A stretch of 9,470 nt of DNA from assembly GCA_964195515.1 (NCBI GenBank), contig CAXMQO010000047.1:1-9470 (forward strand). The letters run 5' to 3'. A program made the translations under genes and the position numbers. Source of the DNA: JAHEEL01 sp964195515. Lineage in GTDB: Bacteria; Actinomycetota; Acidimicrobiia; Spongiisociales; UBA5794. The notes under the pieces are model-generated. The model had not been told where the DNA came from and ran no database searches. It was given only the letters and a program-made list of their open reading frames with translations. This document shows, piece by piece, positions 7,367-9,470 of the stretch (the first letter of the stretch is position 1; each line of letters starts with the position of its first letter).

Positions 7367-8641
7367 TCAGACTGCGTCGAGCGCGGTCGAGATGTCGTGG
7401 ATCAGGTCGTCAGGATTCTCGACACCGATCGACAAGCGAACGAGCGCGCCGTTGACCCGCAGTTTCTTCTTCTCATCGGGATCGAGACCCGAATGGGTCA
7501 TCGTCGCGGGATGCTCAACGAGCGTCTCCGTGCTCCCGAGGCTGACGGCAAGGTGGATCAGGCTCAGGGAATCGATGAACCGGAACGCCTCTTCCTCGTC
7601 CCCGTCGATCCAGAACGTGATCATCGCGCCTGGTCCCTCGGCCTGCTCTTTGTAGATCTCGTACCCGGGGTCGCCCTCTTCGAGGAGTCCGAGGTAGCCG
7701 ACGTCCACCACCTTGGGGTGGGAGACGAGGAACGCAGCGATCATCCGTGCACTTTCCGTCTCTCTGCGCATGCGCAGGTCAAGCGTCTCGAGGCTTCGCA
7801 TCATCAACCATGCGGTCAGCGGAGTCGCCATGCTCCCGAGCACGTTGCGCATCCCGGCGACGGATTTCATCATCTCCTCGCTGCCGAGAACCGCGCCGGC
7901 GATGAGATCAGAATGACCGCCGATGTACTTCGTGGCGGAGTAGATGACAAGGTCGGCTCCGTGCTTCAAAGGTTGCTGCCAGAGCGGCCCGAGGAACGTG
8001 TTGTCGACGGCGACCGGAACTCGGCGTTCACCGCTGCTGTGACGATCGGCGATCCGGCGCGCCATCCCGATGCTGAAGAGATCGTTCGTCGGATTGGCGG
8101 GGGTCTCCATAAATACGGCACCGAGACGCCTCCCCTCGAGCACCGCCCCGAGGGCCACGTCGACGTCCCCATCGGACATGTCCGGTTCCCACTTGACCGT
8201 ACGGACACCGAATTCGGGCAGGACGGCGTGGATGAAGTGGTCGGTCCCACCGTAGACCGGGGCGGTGTGCAGCAGCACGTCGCCGGGGCGGAGATAGGCG
8301 AGCATGGCGGTTGTGATGGCAGCCATCCCCGAGGCGAAGACAAGACCGCACTCGGCGCCATCCCAGAGTGTGAGGCGATGCTCGACGATCTCCAGATCCG
8401 GGTTGTTGAGCCGGCTATAGATGAGTCCCGGCTTCTCCCCGTCGTCGGCTTCGCATGATCCTTCGGCAAGTTCGAAGAAACGTTTGCCCTCGGCAGCGGT
8501 CTCGAAGACGAAGGTCGACGTCTGGAAGATGGGGCTCTTTATCGCGCCCTCCGACCATTCTGGCCGGTAGCCGTAACTCATCATCAGGCTCTCGGGTGAG
8601 AGCTTCTTCCCTGCGATGGTGTCGTCGTACTCGTCTCGCAC
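7367..8641 (-). CDS. cystathionine gamma-synthase family PLP enzyme, possible methionine gamma-lyase
   Basis: A member of the Cys/Met metabolism PLP family (fold type I), 424 residues. GTG at 8641 is chosen because GGAGGG sits 7 bases upstream (complement of 8649-8654); the open frame reaches 8803 but would cross the divergent promoter region. Landmarks are Y75-S-R77 (phosphate contacts from the partner subunit), FASGMAA (102-108), Y130 in VYGGT, D213 in VDNTF, the PLP lysine K238 in SATKYIGGH, the loop SLGSTETLVEHPATMTHSG, and R402 in VRLSIG, which binds the substrate carboxylate. The N-terminus (SLMMSYGYRPEWSEGAIKSPIFQTSTFVF region, 18-46) is of the subgroup usually annotated only as cystathionine gamma-synthase family. 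Cys116 of Pseudomonas putida methionine gamma-lyase is G132 here, so true methionine gamma-lyase activity is uncertain. Pairing with a lyase and an Lrp regulator favours a catabolic role over synthesis. Confidence 0.85.
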   Translation of the reverse strand: MRDEYDDTIAGKKLSPESLMMSYGYRPEWSEGAIKSPIFQTSTFVFETAAEGKRFFELAEGSCEADDGEKPGLIYSRLNNPDLEIVEHRLTLWDGAECGLVFASGMAAITTAMLAYLRPGDVLLHTAPVYGGTDHFIHAVLPEFGVRTVKWEPDMSDGDVDVALGAVLEGRRLGAVFMETPANPTNDLFSIGMARRIADRHSSGERRVPVAVDNTFLGPLWQQPLKHGADLVIYSATKYIGGHSDLIAGAVLGSEEMMKSVAGMRNVLGSMATPLTAWLMMRSLETLDLRMRRETESARMIAAFLVSHPKVVDVGYLGLLEEGDPGYEIYKEQAEGPGAMITFWIDGDEEEAFRFIDSLSLIHLAVSLGSTETLVEHPATMTHSGLDPDEKKKLRVNGALVRLSIGVENPDDLIHDISTALDAV

Positions 8642-8666
8642 TGTGTTTCCCTCCGTGCGCCGTACG

Positions 8667-8695
8667 CCGATACGGGTTGTTCCCCGTACAGACAA
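8667..8695 (-). promoter_or_regulatory. candidate promoter of the two-gene PLP lyase operon
   Basis: Read on the complement, TTGTCT (8690-8695) and TATCGG (8667-8672) are separated by exactly 17 bases. Each is only a partial match to the consensus (4/6 and 3/6). Transcription would start near 8660, leaving a leader of about 19 bases that just contains the GGAGGG ribosome site. The geometry is right, the boxes are weak. Confidence 0.4.
8671..8688. promoter_or_regulatory. palindromic operator candidate in the shared promoter region
   Basis: TACGGG (8671-8676) and CCCGTA (8683-8688) form a perfect 6-base inverted repeat with a 6-base spacer. It fills the space between the -35 and -10 boxes proposed for the lyase operon. 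It is nested inside a second perfect repeat, GGTTGT (8675-8680) and ACAACC (8692-8697). A binding site for the adjacent Lrp/AsnC regulator is the natural guess. Confidence 0.45.
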
Positions 8696-8724
8696 CCTGC
8701 CGATGACGGTATTGTGGGGTATCG

Positions 8725-8733
8725 TGCTAGAAA
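8725..8733 (+). promoter_or_regulatory. candidate extended -10 promoter of the Lrp/AsnC gene
   Basis: TGCTAGAAA has the extended -10 TGN element followed by TAGAAA (4/6 to TATAAT). It lies about 30 bases before the ATG, leaving room for GGAGAGG (8748-8754). No convincing -35 box is visible. It lies within the GGGTA/TACCC inverted repeat (8717-8742), which would allow autoregulation. Confidence 0.35.
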
Positions 8734-8763
8734 TTGCTACCCGATCCGGAGAGGATTCGTCGG

Positions 8764-9240
8764 ATGGCCGAACTGCCGCATCTCGACCGTACAGATCGCG
8801 CAATCATCGCCCTCTTGCAGGACAATGCGCGGCTCTCCAACAAGGAGTTGGCAGCCGGCGCAGGCATCGCTCCCTCCACGTGCTCGGAACGCATGCGCCG
8901 ACTTGAGGCCGTCGGCGTGTTCTCGGGCTTTCACGCCGCTGTCGACCCTCGGGTCCTGGGAATCGGGCTCCAGGCGATGATTGCGGTTCGACTGCGGCGT
9001 CACGCGGCGGAGGAAGTCGAGGCCTTCGGACTCCACGCGAGAGCCCTTCCCGAAGTCATCAGCCTGTCACACGTGACCGGACCGAACGACTTTCTCGTCC
9101 GGGTCGTCGTTCGCGACGCCGACCATCTCCGTGATCTCGCGGTCAGCGGATTCACCACGATGCGCGAGGTTGATCACATCGAGACGTCCCTCATCTTCGA
9201 ACACAACGAGAAGGGCACGTTGCCGGATTTGAGTGGTTGA
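8764..9240 (+). CDS. Lrp/AsnC family transcriptional regulator
   Basis: A 158-residue feast/famine-type regulator of normal length. The N-terminal winged helix-turn-helix spans about 7-56, LDRTDRAIIALLQDNARLS then KELAAGAGIAPSTCSERMRRLEAVGV, the AsnC-type HTH. The C-terminal RAM ligand-binding domain spans about 68-147 and includes the effector-pocket segment VTGPNDFLVRVVV (104-116). Such proteins form dimers and octamers, bind an amino acid and repress or activate nearby amino-acid genes. ATG at 8764 is chosen because GGAGAGG (8748-8754) is 9 bases upstream; the frame also has a TTG at 8734 that precedes this site. It is transcribed away from the PLP lyase operon across 122 bases, so it most likely regulates that operon and itself. 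The effector amino acid is not visible; tyrosine, methionine or a related amino acid are guesses from context. Confidence 0.95.
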   Translation: MAELPHLDRTDRAIIALLQDNARLSNKELAAGAGIAPSTCSERMRRLEAVGVFSGFHAAVDPRVLGIGLQAMIAVRLRRHAAEEVEAFGLHARALPEVISLSHVTGPNDFLVRVVVRDADHLRDLAVSGFTTMREVDHIETSLIFEHNEKGTLPDLSG

Positions 9241-9268
9241 GTGATTGAGTAGCGGAGTAGCCGAGTAG
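9229..9268 (+). repeat. five tandem copies of an 8-base unit at the 3' end of the regulator gene
   Basis: Five units occupy 9229-9236, 9237-9244, 9245-9252, 9253-9260 and 9261-9268. Every unit keeps GAGT at its positions 3-6, and the consensus is YNGAGTRR; the first three begin TTGAGT. The array starts in the last three codons of the regulator gene, includes its TGA stop (9238-9240) and ends 9 bases before the stop of the convergent gene. It forms no strong hairpin. Confidence 0.8.
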
Positions 9269-9277
9269 TGATACGGG

Positions 9278-9470
9278 TTAGGGACCGTTGGCGGCGAGTT
9301 CTTCCACGACGCGATCTACGAGTTCCTTTGTCGACGCCTCCGCTACTCGGTGCAGGAATGCCTTGTCGATGAGCCGACCCAGTCCTCCGAGCGGCGGGTC
9401 GTAGTGGCCTTGGATCTTCACTTGGGTGAGCTCGTCCCCGACGCGTGCGATCACAAGTTCGGCGTCCATC
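9278..9470 (-). CDS. SRPBCC-fold protein, C-terminal part (start lies beyond the right edge)
   Basis: The last 63-64 codons of a gene entering from the right; the TAA stop is at 9278-9280. The residues run MDAELVIARVGDELTQVKIQGHY, then DPPLGGLGRLIDKAFLHRVAEAS and a C-terminal helix. The alternation of two beta strands, the PPLGGLG turn and a long amphipathic helix is the end of an SRPBCC (START/Bet v1-like, polyketide cyclase/dehydrase) domain, which forms a cavity for hydrophobic ligands. In frame the first Met is at 9469, but it is probably internal because family members are about 140-160 residues long. No ligand or pathway can be inferred. It converges on the regulator gene with 37 bases between the stops, mostly filled by the tandem repeat. 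Confidence 0.6.
   Translation of the reverse strand, partial: MDAELVIARVGDELTQVKIQGHYDPPLGGLGRLIDKAFLHRVAEASTKELVDRVVEELAANGP

Noticed and set aside
7232..8458. 408-codon open frame on the + strand opposite the two PLP genes
   Set aside because: It spans two well-supported genes and their junction in antisense, is rich in Arg/His/Asp/Gly shadow composition and has no motif.
8669..9279. GATACGGGTT occurring at 8669-8678 and 9270-9279, on either side of the regulator gene
   Set aside because: A 10-base match is expected many times by chance in a window of this size, and the second copy lacks the palindromic partner.

Overview
The window looks like chromosomal DNA of a high-GC actinobacterium (Actinomycetota). 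The strongest marker is a mycothiol synthase gene (mshD), because mycothiol is the low-molecular-weight thiol characteristic of Actinobacteria. GTG starts, purine-rich Shine-Dalgarno sites, U-poor hairpins and a probable leaderless start fit this. A lineage such as the Acidimicrobiia is plausible, but that is inference. There are ten protein genes (two cut by the window edges), no RNA genes, no insertion sequences and no CRISPR array. The window is almost fully coding, and no gene-free stretch reaches 300 bases.

Layout. 1-723 (-): N-terminal part of an RND/MMPL-type membrane transporter. 781-2715 (-): thrS, threonyl-tRNA synthetase, just upstream of the transporter on the same strand. 2813-3670 (+): an aminoglycoside-phosphotransferase-fold kinase of unknown substrate, divergent from thrS. 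3757-3969 (+): a 70-residue membrane-anchored zinc-ribbon miniprotein. 3988-4836 (-): mshD, convergent with the miniprotein. 4890-5846 (+): a patatin-like phospholipase, divergent from mshD and probably translated from a leaderless mRNA. 5974-7350 (-): tyrosine phenol-lyase. 7367-8641 (-): a Cys/Met-metabolism PLP enzyme of the cystathionine gamma-synthase / methionine gamma-lyase family. 8764-9240 (+): an Lrp/AsnC regulator, divergent from the PLP operon. 9278-9470 (-): C-terminal part of an SRPBCC-fold protein.

The most coherent functional unit is 5974-9240. Two PLP-dependent enzymes that probably cleave amino-acid side chains (tyrosine to phenol, pyruvate and ammonia; plausibly methionine or another sulfur amino acid to a thiol, a 2-oxo acid and ammonia) form a tight two-gene operon with a 16-base gap. 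The operon is transcribed away from an Lrp/AsnC regulator. The shared 122-base promoter region holds a perfect palindrome exactly between the -35 and -10 boxes of the best operon promoter candidate. I read this as an amino-acid-responsive catabolic module. The remaining genes are housekeeping (thrS, mshD) or poorly characterised, and no functional link among them is evident.
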